64,000 nt of DNA from Oscheius onirici (lineage: Eukaryota > Nematoda > Chromadorea > Rhabditida > Rhabditidae). How positions within the stretch are numbered: position 1 is the stretch's first letter; the number at the start of each line of letters is the position of its first letter. This document shows positions 1-10,481 of the stretch, one piece after another. Both the position numbers and the translations under genes were made by a program. The DNA lies in assembly GCA_932521025.1 (NCBI GenBank), contig OW051472.1, forward strand, positions 9,672,001-9,736,000, in the 5' to 3' direction. The notes under the pieces were generated by a model that saw only the letters and a list, made by a program, of their open reading frames with translations, did not search any database and had not been told where the DNA came from.

Positions 1-1175
1 CTTCTTCTTCCGTACAAATTTCTCCTGAATCGATTCGACTTCTCGTCCAGTGTGCTCGAGATGGAGAGCTGCTGCATGGACCTGAAACTTGTTTGAAAAC
101 GTTACGAACAAGTAATAACCTGTTTCAAAAAGTAGGGGCCTCCCTGGTTTACAATCCAGGTATAGATGTAACGAGGTATGTTGGCTTCGGGATTGTCTGA
201 ATAGGTCAGCACGTAATCTGAAAAGGAGAATATTTTGAAGGAAGATTGGCTTCGTGAGAATCTTGAGCTTCTACATTTATGCATTGCGAGGAAAAAGTTT
301 CGGGATAATGTGGCCAAAGGTTAAAAGTTTCAAAAATATACTAACCTAATCCGGGTTCATTCCAGTCTCCATGTGCCCGTATGACCATTCTGGAGCTGTA
401 GGCGGCCACGCGGACATTTGATGTGCTCTCCAACGAGGCGATCACTTTTTCGGGCACGACTTCGCTCTCGACGACGACCAGCTGCCCGTTTTCGGAGACG
501 CGTGTTCGTCTCACATAGACATATTCCCTCGCATTCAACGGGTATGGGAACTTGGAAATCCAGCGTAGAAGCTCGTGCTCGTCCTCTTCGGCCAGGTTCT
601 CGAGGCTTATAATGTTCCCGTCCCATTCGGCCCGGTAGGTGAGGTCGTTTTGAGCATCTAAAAACGGTTTTTAATGAAGAGGGCTAAAACATACCTAGAA
701 AGTGTCGTGGCGAGATGTCGTAATAGGTTCCGGCACATTTGTATTCGTAGAGATGCGCAGAATCGGTCGATTTTCTCCGGAGCGCACGGAAATCTGGCTC
801 ATCGACGAGAATCTCCCAGCCGTGCTCTAGGTCTTTGTCCGAATTGAGTTCTTTCATTGTTTCCTCGTCCGATTTGAATCGTTCTTCTGCTATTCCGTGC
901 TCTTTGAATGAGAAGCCGGCTCCGAGAGCCAGAAGGATTCTTCTATTATCGAATATCCTGTAAATGAGGTTTGCAACCTAAAAAAATGGACAGACCTAGT
1001 TGCTCGCGAGAAAAAGGACCGTTTATATGATCGCCAGCTATGAAATGGTCGTATACAGGCCTAAATTGAGTAAGAATTGTAGTTTGAAGAGAAAAATTAC
1101 TATATTTTGTTTGCTGGAGCCGTAAAGGTTGTGTAAATGTCGAACTAGCTGTAGAACTCGTTTAGGGAGATACAT
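1..1175 (-). CDS. STARD7: STARD7-like START-domain lipid transfer protein (3' end cut by the window)
   Basis: Six minus-strand exons join in phase: 1101-1175, 996-1060, 695-957, 346-657, 120-217 and 1-81, the last running off the window. The start at 1175 follows an AATTCCAG acceptor. Exons 1-2 give a basic, hydroxylated N terminus (MYLPKRVLQLVRHLHNLYG, then SWRSYKRSFFSRA) that looks like a mitochondrial presequence, as known for STARD7. The middle and end form the START fold: YRAEWDGNI, LLRWISKFPYPLNAREYVYV, VRVAAYSSRMVI and DYVLTYSDNPEANIPRYIYT, close to STARD7 and PCTP-type proteins. Members of this family carry phosphatidylcholine from the ER to mitochondria. The family is confident. The lipid and the localisation are inferred from the family and from the N terminus. 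Confidence 0.85.
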
Positions 1176-1789
1176 CTGGAATTTTGTTCATTGTGAGCAG
1201 GAAAATTAGATAATCACACAGACTAAATAATAGAGAAAGGTTCGGAAATTGGGAAAATAATCAGTAAGAGTATTGGTTGATTTTTAGCGATTGAAGGCTG
1301 CTTCGTACTAGTTTTTTGTGAGGTTTTTTATCTCAAACATATCTAAGCAACTTTCGTGTTCAAAACAGTCAAAACGTAGACGAAAACAAGAATGTTTGGA
1401 AGAAAAATATAGAGCGCAAGGCAACAACTTTGCAGCCATAAAACTCTTTTCAAAAAGCCCGCCTCTTCCCGCGCTTTTTGACAGACCATTCGTGACCTAC
1501 TTCGCTAATTGTAAGCTCTTTCTAGCCTTGTTCACTAGAGTCAATGGGCACCGCCCTTTCCTCCAACTCTTCTCGAAGGAGGAAGCTCGAAAGCTGATTT
1601 CTCCAAGACTACCCTTTTTGTTCCCTGACACCTTCTTTCACTCTTCTGGCCTAAAACTGTTTGTAAACAAATAAAAAAAGAACCCTTTATTCAAGACTCG
1701 TACAAATTTCTGTTTCTCAAAGCTCTATATACAACAAAATGAATCTCCGGAGAGACCCATTGAACCAGTCAAAAGATCAAGGAAAGGCA

Positions 1790-4700
1790 TCATGCTTCAA
1801 GCGTCTCGTCGGTCGTATTGACGGACAATGTGGATTGTCCATAGGCCGGTGTCGTTGAGGTCGAGTGTTCTTTGATACTGTAGGTGTGTTTCCAGACCTC
1901 GGCCAGACATGCCGAGCTGTGAAATCGAAAGAAGACGAGAAGAGGACCAACGGCGTAAATGATCGTCATGTAGGTGGCACTAGCCAGCTCGTTGATTCCA
2001 TAAGTGGGCTTCATACCTGTAAATTTTAGTTTTCTCTTGTGGCTCTTACTTTTCCTGTCTCTGTTTTCATGACTCTTACCGTCTCTCTGGTTACCGCTGT
2101 ACTAGGATCCCAACCCGTCTCCAATACGAGTGTTTGTCTCTCGAAACTCACTTTCAAAAGTTTGAAAGACGAAAAGCGTAATGTTGGCCACAAGAAGAAA
2201 TGTAATAATCTGTTTTCCAGGCTTGTATTTGATCGCACTCGGCGACAAGCATCTCAGTCTGAAACAGCGTCTATCTCTTATCCTAAAAAAACTACTGTAC
2301 CTGGATACTGTCAGTATGAAAGCCGTCTGAAAGACGACTTGAAGCATCCTCGAGCAGAAGACGAAAATTGGCAGAAGAGATCTCTCGGTGCATTCTTTGT
2401 GTCGCCTCGTGGCAATGAAGTTGTCAATTCCTAAAATCTCGAGCCTTTTTGAGAGAAACTGCGATGGTACTGACCTATACAACAGTAGACGAGCTCTCCG
2501 ACCAGTCCGATGATGAGCAGAATCTCATCGATTACCTCCCCGTGAGCATGGAGTCTGTACTGTAGGAGTCGCATTCGCCACATTCCACAGATACAGGCTG
2601 CCAGACCAAAACAGAAGAGACAGAGGTCGACTATTCCGAAGACCAAAGCGGCTTCGATTGTATCCTTGAGCGACGAGAAGATGGAATAAACGCCCATTGA
2701 GACGAAGGAGCCGATCAGAAAGAGGATTCCGGCAAAGAGACCAGCTGTGGAGTTGCTGAAAAGAGGGTTCAGTATATAACTTTTCTGTCAAAATGTCAAT
2801 AAAAAGCAAAAAGTTTTGCCGGAGGCGGGATTCGAACCCGTTCTGGACGGCCCATTGGTTCGGGAGACCAACGCCTTTGACCCCTTGGCTACCCCGGCAT
2901 AGTGCTGAATTTTTGAATTCTTCTTCAAAAAAAATCGGTAAGACATAAGAGGTTATGTGTATGGGCACCGGGCCCGTGTCAGTGTTGACCGAGACCGTGT
3001 CAGCAAGGCGCCGTTTCGGGGGAAGACTATTTTAGCAAAAAAACTTTGCACCACCCATTTTGAACATAAAATCGGCGTGGCATATTGAGCCTAAGTTCAA
3101 ATTTGGTGCCAAGTTTTCATGGTTCCCTCAAAAGTGTGGACTCCTGGCACAGTCCATGCGTAGGTTACGGTATCAACTGAACCAACCTGCAATCGACTCT
3201 CATCTTGTTTTTCCTCTTGACCGGAGTCGCTGCTGAGTGTCCATCATGGTCGATGCTGTTCCATAATATGAACATAACCGCCGCTCCGATAAGTGAATAC
3301 TCTACAAGACATGTTGTCAAGAAAGTTGCCAAATCTCCAAAGTGTTCTAGTGAGACGAGTCGGACATCAGAACTCGACGTCATGAGCTTCTTCTTGACAT
3401 ATTCCGTACTGGTTTCGACTGTGACCGGAGTCAGGATGGCCTCGAACGTCTCATTGGCCAGATCAACCAGGGTCCCATAAGCCATGTGGATCATTTCTTC
3501 GCTGCTAGAACTACTGTCTCCAATCGATGCAGGCGGTGTACTGTAGTCGTATGCTCCCTTCTTCTTCTTGTTCGCCTTGGCCACCTGTTTGGCTAGAACG
3601 AAGCGGAACCAGGTCCAGAGATTGACTGCCACCAGATGCATCATTCCCAATTTGGAGATTTTTCTCGAGCCGAGGATGGCAATCTTTAAACTTGTGAGTT
3701 GGTATAAAATGGTCTTCGCACCTTTGAATTACAGAAGATGAAATGCATCTGGACGAATGTAAAGACCATGGCGACAATCTGCTTGACGATTACTGTACTT
3801 TTACAGTCGTAGCTTTCGGCACAGAGGAAGACCTCCAGTCCGAAGAGTACTGTTCCAAGACTTCCGAAAACTGAAAGAAGAATATAACGGAGTTTTAGGA
3901 GACAGGTGAAACAATTTTTTTGGGGAAAGTTCAGGAATAATAAACAAAAGAGAATGTTAAACCTATCCAAACCAATCAAACAATTTTGACACATGGGGGA
4001 ATCGAACCCTGACCGTGTGTTTCACAGACGACGCTCTTATCCACTAGGCCATGCGAGCGACGCGGAGCCAGGCTTGTGCTGCATTCATGAACTTAGATAA
4101 GTGGCTAATACCCTGAGATAAGAGGCAGTAGGGAGAGGCTCGCTTTAAATGTAAAAACTTACAAAGGGCTCCAAGACGAAGATACAGTGTTCCTGCTCCC
4201 TCGCCACTGTGATTGGACCGGATGATCAGGAACCTCTGAAACCGAACCATTATTCCAGGAACTTGTCTATTTGCCTAGGAGTAACAGACTCTCGAGTTTA
4301 CACACCTTTCTGACCAGTGAGTCCAAAAAAAACTCTTTCCAAAAACGTTGAAAATCTGGTATCATTGTCACCGTTCCAATTCTCACCTTCTAACAAGTCC
4401 TAAACAAACTGTCTCGAACTTTCATTTTTGAACGGACTGTGCAAATATGACTTTTTGACTGAACAACCCCACGTGGCTATTATTGCACAACCGACCTGTA
4501 GCTTTTCGAGTCTCCTGTACTGACTCAATCGCAGAATGAGCCAGTTTATTGGGCCCGGGTAGATCATAAAAAGATAGCAGTAGACGAAATACAGTAGTCC
4601 GAGTCCGTACATGAAGAGGAAGAAGATCTATAACTGTTTACTCGAAATTGCAGAAAGAAATACTTACCGTCTCGGCCAGCTGAATATCCGTCCTCCAGGT

Positions 4701-6858
4701 CGGAGAAAGCTCCACTATTAGAGCGAAAATCGTTATGATCAGAGCGTAGAGACATGTGAGCATGCTGGCGAAGAATTTCCTTAAAAAGGGGTTTGTTACG
4801 AAGCTACGGATTCTGGCCCTTTTTCTGTTACATGTAGCCCTGCTTGATCACCACATATTATCAGTCTTTGTCAGACAACTAACTTTCTGATAAGCTTACT
4901 ACATTCAAGATTTTTATATATTTCTTTACAGAAGCATTTCTATTCATAAATTCAATCCAGTCTGCTCTACAGCCAAAACGAGAGCAGATGGCTGAAGACC
5001 TATGATTGCGAGAAGCTTGTTCTTCTGGGAACCTCTAATTGTTAGGAGCAGCAGACCTATCTAAGTGATACTTTTTCTGGAGCCAGTTTAGCATTTTTTA
5101 GACAAGCTTCTTCATCATAGATCTCTACAAAATCGGGTCACAAGTACCCTAAGCTTTTGGCACAAAACTGCACAACAACTTTTTATGTAGTTTGCGCCCA
5201 GCGCTAATCCTTCTCGGAGCAGTAATTAGCTTGTTGCAAGTCTTTGAACTAATTGTCACACTCTCATTTTAATAGGTATACACAAAAATCATAGGACTGT
5301 CAAAAAGCATGAAAAAAAGTGAAAAGGAATGAATTACCATGTTTGTGAATTATGGGAGGGAAGACTGTACAAATCGTTCGGTCGGTGTAGCATGTCTGTC
5401 TGACTGACGAGGGACAGAAAACTTCTAATGGTTCATCTGGGGCGGCCCGATTTCTTACTCTCTATTTGACTACGGTAGGCGTGAACATGCCAACAAAACC
5501 TACTCAAATACAGTCCAGAGATTAGACCATGGCAGGCGGGCAGGGAGAGAAGGACAAACATCGCTACTGGGGTTATTCCCTGACTGTGAATTTTTTTGGG
5601 AACAATCTCAAAATATATGCCTTTTCTTTTTCTAAAAATGTCTGGAAAAAATTTACGGTATTTTTGCTTGGATCCGAACCTGGAAACTCATTGTCATGAG
5701 AAGCCACTAATTCATCCAGGCAAAACCGCTATCATTTTCAGCAAAGCTGACCTACCGATCGCAAATCAAAAAGTTGCACCCACGCGATTCTAATCCTTTG
5801 AGGAAGTGGGAAAAGTCAACAGAAAGACCCGGGTCAAAATTTGTCAGCGTATACTGTAACAGAATAGAATAGGGTTTGCAGAAGAATAAAGACTGGAATG
5901 TACAAGGGTAAAATTCAAGAGTCAGTGAGTTTTGCCGAAGTAATATACATAGTACGGTTTTTTTTCATATTTACTGCCATGTTTGGTCTCATTTTGGAGC
6001 TCTACTAGTAAGAAAAATGAAAAGATCATTTTCCAAAGCAAATGACCACGTCGGAACAAATTGGATATTTCTTGGGGCGCGCGCCTTGCGCTACCCAAAA
6101 CTGGAGAATTTAACTCCAAATTTTTTTAAAGTTTGGTATATCATAAGATCACCTCTCAAAATAGCCACTTGTTACTGATCTTCTCTCGGAGAGTGTCTCG
6201 TCTACAGGAGACCCTTGGACATTTGCACCCGAGCCTGTTTGTCTATAGTTCGCGAGCACCCTCTATGCTAACCTAGGGAACTTACGTGGCTTCGTCGTTC
6301 TGCGTCCAGTAGTGGTTGGTTCCAGCCTCGGATAGCAGCATGTTGGCCTGAAAATGATGCAGTATCTGATGATTCAAAAAGTGGATACTACACAAAAGTA
6401 TGATTTGTGCGCGTAGAACAGTAGCTAGAGATGTGTTCAAACAGTGGGGAGTAAATCAGAGTAGGAGAAGGAAAATCTAGGACAGAGAAAAACATATAAT
6501 GAGGAAATGGGAAAGACAGTTGAGTATGAACTTTTTGAACAATCAGAAACTTCCTATTGGTCAAAATGTCAAAATAATTGGCTTGACCAACAACCTGTAC
6601 GCCATTCCTATCCATTGTCACAAATGCTATGAGGGGAACGTGAAACTCTAGTTTACTGTCTCGTTCCTACAGTAGTTCCAATAGATCAGTCTCAAGCCCT
6701 CTCCGACTTTCGACCTATTTCGCGTAGGCGCGTGCCATTGACTGTGGGTAAACTCTACAAGCCAATGGCGATTCTCGTGGGGGATAATTCCCGTCAAACT
6801 CTAAAGAACTTACATTGTTGCCACGGTTAGGCTGTTGAATAGTTACACGGACGGTCAT
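1790..6858 (-). CDS. otpl: Otopetrin-family proton channel
   Basis: Nine exons join in phase to about 525 residues: 6814-6858, 6286-6347, 4668-4779, 4496-4627, 4163-4235, 3722-3870, 3187-3683, 2475-2755 and 1790-2016. Otopetrin landmarks are visible: repeated hydrophobic segments (MLTCLYALIITIFALIVEL, FFLFMYGLGLLYFVYCYLFM), the block IVAMVFTFVQMHFIFCNSK followed by LGMMHLVAVNLWTWFRFVLA, then EYSLIGAAVMFILWN, NSTAGLFAGILFLIGSFVS and LVYCCIGMKPTYGINE. Otopetrins are 12-pass proton-selective channels of the plasma membrane. Between the last two long exons lie a tRNA gene (2817-2898) and an inverted-repeat element (2957-3163). A degraded tRNA sits at 3987-4060. The intron 4780-6285 is unusually long for this window. 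A second possible first exon pair lies at 8071-8253. The ion specificity is taken from the family. Confidence 0.9.
2817..2898 (-). tRNA. nev-type tRNA with long variable arm, anticodon CCC
   Basis: Read on the minus strand. The 7-bp acceptor (GCCGGGG with CTCCGGC) is paired, with one G-U pair. The discriminator base is A. The D arm is GCC...GGC, and the anticodon stem TTGGT/ACCAA encloses the loop CTCCCGA, giving anticodon CCC (glycine codon GGG). A 13-nt variable region can form a short arm (TGG/CCA), and the T loop is TTCGAAT. A long variable arm and A73 are leucine features. Nematode nev-tRNA-Gly(CCC) of this design has been reported to be charged with leucine. It lies inside an otopetrin intron on the same strand, with a T run just downstream. 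Confidence 0.9.
2957..3163. mobile_element. Inverted-repeat element, family 1 copy 1 (MITE)
   Basis: About 205 bp in an otopetrin intron. The left end carries ATGGGCACCGGGCCCGTG and the right half reads back as its diverged inverse (TGCCAAGTTTTCATGGTTCC). A second copy with better-preserved ends is at 12679-12879. It has no coding capacity and is a non-autonomous DNA transposon by structure. Confidence 0.75.
3987..4060 (-). pseudogene. Degraded tRNA copy
   Basis: The minus strand shows a D-arm-like GGCCTAGTGGATAAG and a T arm GGGTTCGATTCCCCC, in an otopetrin intron on the same strand. The acceptor pairs for only about five base pairs. The best anticodon stem (CGTCT/ACACG) has a C-C mismatch and would expose GAA. 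The variable region is too short. These defects suggest a tRNA pseudogene or a very divergent gene, and I do not assign an isotype with confidence. Confidence 0.55.
4780..6285. other. Long otopetrin intron, no gene recognised
   Basis: Short open frames here have no family features or consistent splice phases. I see no repeat shared with the rest of the window and no clear RNA gene. Confidence 0.5.
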
Positions 6859-7355
6859 TTTTGATAATAAAATAGGACGAAGATTCCCTTATAAGGAGAG
6901 GGTACAGTGTACAGGAAACGTAACTGTGTAGGCGAAGGCTTTGTGCCCCTGTCCTAACCCTGAGGGAGGCGCTTCTTATCAGTTTGTCAAAAAAAAATTT
7001 GAAAAAGGAGGACAGGAAATAATAGCCTTTATTTAAAAGTCCCGCCCGCGAATCTAATCAGACTTTGTTTGATAGACAAACGGTAGCGAGCGAATCATGT
7101 GCAAAAGACGCAACAACGGAGGTCAAGAATTCGGTGTGGGAGGAGGAGATTTTGATCAAAACAAATTGCTCGGATTCCTTTCTTACAGAACGTATTTTTG
7201 GGATTAGTTTTGAACTGGTTGGAAGGCTGTCTCCCATGACAGACTCAGTCTTTGGGTTTCCTTCATCCAATGTGTTCTGTCAGGAAAGGACTCTTGTGCA
7301 TTGACGCTGTCATATTCAGTTCACTTCAATGTGCTATACTCAAGCCGAGCAGCGA

Positions 7356-7632
7356 TTAGTTTGTGCACAGTTTTAAATACGGTCACAGGAGGAAGTACAT
7401 GAAGTTCTGCGTCTCTCCGGACGACATGAATGTGGGCTTGTCAAAACTATGGTTTGTTCAAAAAATACTTGGCTGAGTATCCTATGTTTCCGTGTTATAA
7501 CGGCCTCGCATCAAACTAAATGGTTTTCGAGCTCTCTTATTTTTTAGCAAACCAGTCTGGCTTAAAAATCTACGAAACCTATCGAGAATTAACCTAGACG
7601 AATCTTGGCCGAAGTCATCAGACGTTGAGGAT
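7356..7632. repeat. Dispersed repeat, copy 1
   Basis: Blocks such as AATTAACCTAGACGAATCTT followed by GGCCGAAGTCATC, and GACATGAATGTG, recur at 30656-30832 in the same order. It lies between the two alternative otopetrin first exons. No terminal repeat or coding potential is evident. Confidence 0.65.
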
Positions 7633-8070
7633 AACACGTGTTGAAGACAGGTGTGAAAGTATGGTCAGTCCTATTTGTTAGAGTTCAATGAATTGGTGCA
7701 ATATTTGGTAACGAAATCTTGCAACTGATGTTTGTTTTTTCATTATCCACTGTTTTGTGACTACTAGCCATTTACAAACGCTGTCCACCGACAACCTTTC
7801 CACACCCTGTTGTTGCGGTAATAACTTTTTGTTGGCCAAGGGCTTGACCCGGGAGTTGTAATACGAAACAAACACTGATTCACGAGCCTTTTCCGATTTC
7901 CAAAACACTTATCGCCGGAACCGTACAGTCTCTTTTTAGTCTGTCCTCTCAAACAACTAGGTTAATCCGAATGTAATTCCCTCTTATCACAGCTCATGTT
8001 TCTGTCACCAAGTTTGAGCAATTTGGACGGTCCGGAAGGTCTGTTTGCCAAGAGGCACAAGAGATCAAAC

Positions 8071-8253
8071 CTTGTTGTCGTCGTCGAGTTCGTCGCAGAC
8101 ATCGCAGGCTGAAAAGGAACGGTCGAGACTTTTAGAAATCTACGCTTTGTAGTTTGATTTACGAACTGACTGTTTGCTTTTTGTTTGGAGAAAAAAAAAT
8201 GACGTAGACTTACCTGGTATTAGTGAAGGGATTTTCCGAGGAAGAGGGGCCAT
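8071..8253 (-). CDS. Alternative 5' coding exons of the otopetrin gene
   Basis: Exon 8214-8253 starts with ATG six bases after a TTTTCAG acceptor and encodes MAPLPRKIPSLIP. It ends G/GTAAG and joins exon 8071-8108 (ACDVCDELDDDNK), which ends in phase 0. Exon 2 of the otopetrin gene (6286-6347) also begins in phase 0, so these exons could replace the short first exon at 6814-6858 and give a cytosolic N terminus with a C-x2-C pair. No other downstream exon in phase was found before 6858. It could instead belong to a separate small gene. RNA evidence would decide. Confidence 0.5.
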
Positions 8254-10481
8254 TTCGGGCTGAAAAGTGAACTGTTTATTGAAAAAGAAAAGATAACGAA
8301 ATAGAAAGAACTGAAAGAGGTGAAGAGTCCTAACTTTTATTTTTCCAGCCTGTTTGAAATTTTGTGCTTACTTTGGTCTTAATCGGAAACCAAACTCTAT
8401 GAATGCATACTGTCAGCAGTAGTTCCCTCTGACGTGGTACTCGAAAACAATGATTTTGACGTTTTTTACCTGAAAACAAAAGACTTTTTTGCCGGGAAAA
8501 TTTTGATAAATCTCGTTATTTGAGGAGAGTTACACGATTTTTCCTTGAAGCTACAGTATGATTTGTTAGTCTCGCTTCTACTGTTCTCTACAAACCCCAC
8601 CAACAACCCCTTTGGTGACGTTTGATTGGCAGACCCTTCGTCCCCGTTCCCATTTGCGAAAAAAAAGAATCATTGGGAACAACCCATCTCGTTATTTATG
8701 CGTTTCAATATGTTCCGGAGACCAGAGCAAACAGAATCTTGAAAAGTGAAGGGTGGTCAGAGTTGAGACAGATTTCGGTCCTGAACAAACAAGGCCAAAG
8801 TGTTTTTTCGAAGATCACAGTATAGCCTAAAGAATTTCAAGGAACAGACGAACGAAATGGGGCCCGAGGTCCGGAAGAGATTACAAGAGTATGGCTTGCA
8901 GATTGTCTCTCTTCTTTATCTTTTGGTTTTTTTCTCCGAGTGCCGTCTGCATTGAATACGGTAATGAATGGGCTGACGGAAAGGGACACGCGTAGAAAAG
9001 TAGGCAAATAAGACGAGTTAGGAAGTCGAAACTCAAACAGCCACCACGAGCGTGCAGCTTCCGGAAACGGTACGCAGACCAAGTCTATTTAAAAGTTGTC
9101 TTTTCTGTAGATTTTTTTATAGTTTACGAGTGTTTTGTAAAACAAGGCTTACCGGAACATGCCGAGTTTCTTTATCAAGTTTGAGAGACACATTCCGTAA
9201 ATCCAAAAAAATATTCTCAGTGTGTTTAGTTTCGTTCTAAAACTCTACTGACAGGAAAAACAATACAATTAACCTCCAAGGCAAAGAGCAACAATATGGA
9301 ACTGTGAACGGCGCCTTAAGCTGAAGGTTGTATTATTTGCCTGACAATCTACTATTTCTAATTCCTCCCAAGTCTCTTTGTATGTATGTGTCGGAAGCCT
9401 TAATTGGCAATAATAAGGGGAGATTTGTGAAGATGCGAAGTTGTTTTCCTCTCTTTAGGAAAAGCATCTTTGAAACAACAAAACAACAAAGGTAATTAGT
9501 CAGTTGTGGAATAAAATAGGAAAGGAAACATTGCTGCAGTCTAGGTAGATCTTCAGTAACTTTTTAACGACTAAAGTTGCTGAGACGGAAAGAACCAATT
9601 GACAGTGTGGCAGAATGAGAATGGGGCTTGTATTCAAACGGAGAAGGTCTTTGGATACCGTGAACGCTTCAAAATAAGTCTTAAAACGACCTCTAAGACT
9701 CTGAGGAAAATGAACCCAGAATGTTTGCTGCCGTGAGTGTTGAGAGTGGTTCACGCCCGAGGGCATACGGTGCTGTTTACAATTCTCCCGGTTTTCCAAG
9801 TCATCCTTCGAGGTATTCATAGGAATTTCATCAGACTCTTATTGACATCACAAATCACTAGCTTTGGAAATTGTTCCAGGGTCCAACAAACAGAAACTGT
9901 TTGAGCTGTGTTCTCGCGCGCACATGCTCGTTTCTCCCGGGCAAAACAAAGAGTTTGGGGTCAAAATTTACGCACGGATTTTAAAAAAAAGTGCGACTAT
10001 GGATACAGGGAATTTCTCCAAGTTACAGTTTATTACAGCCAGGGGATCTGGGGCAAGAGATCAAGAGACTGGAAGAGAACAGGTAGTCAGCTACCGACTT
10101 GTCTCTTAATCACCCATTCATTCGCTTGCTCTCTCTTTTTTTTCACGCAGATGTGACTCAGAAGGCAAGAAGGATCATCCCCGCGGGAGCACGCGCACCT
10201 TACGCCATATTTACGTATCACTCCCCGTGTCTATTGACAATTATTCTCGTCTATTGACTCGGTGCTAAGTCAGCCGTTGCCTCAGGACTTACCCGGAACA
10301 GTGCCCGGTTCCCTTTGATCTATTGCTACTCGGATGAGCGTCACGGAGTCAGTCTGAGGTCAATCTGGAGAGTTGACTCAGTTTCGACGTTTGCACAGAA
10401 ACTAGCCTCTGGCGGCGCATTTAACGAATATTTTCTTCTTTTTTTTGAGTTTACTTTCAAAGAACATTTATACTACACAAT
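8254..10481. other. Intergenic stretch upstream of otopetrin and downstream of the AK5 gene
   Basis: I find no supported exon or RNA gene. It presumably holds the promoter of the long otopetrin form and the 3' flank of the adenylate kinase gene. Confidence 0.5.

Noticed and set aside
357-626. Arg-rich frame within the STARD7 exon
   Set aside because: It is a shadow of the real START-domain exon in another frame.
5655-5740. tRNA-like sequence (GGTTCGGATCC on the minus strand)
   Set aside because: No acceptor or anticodon stem can be formed around the T-loop-like motif.
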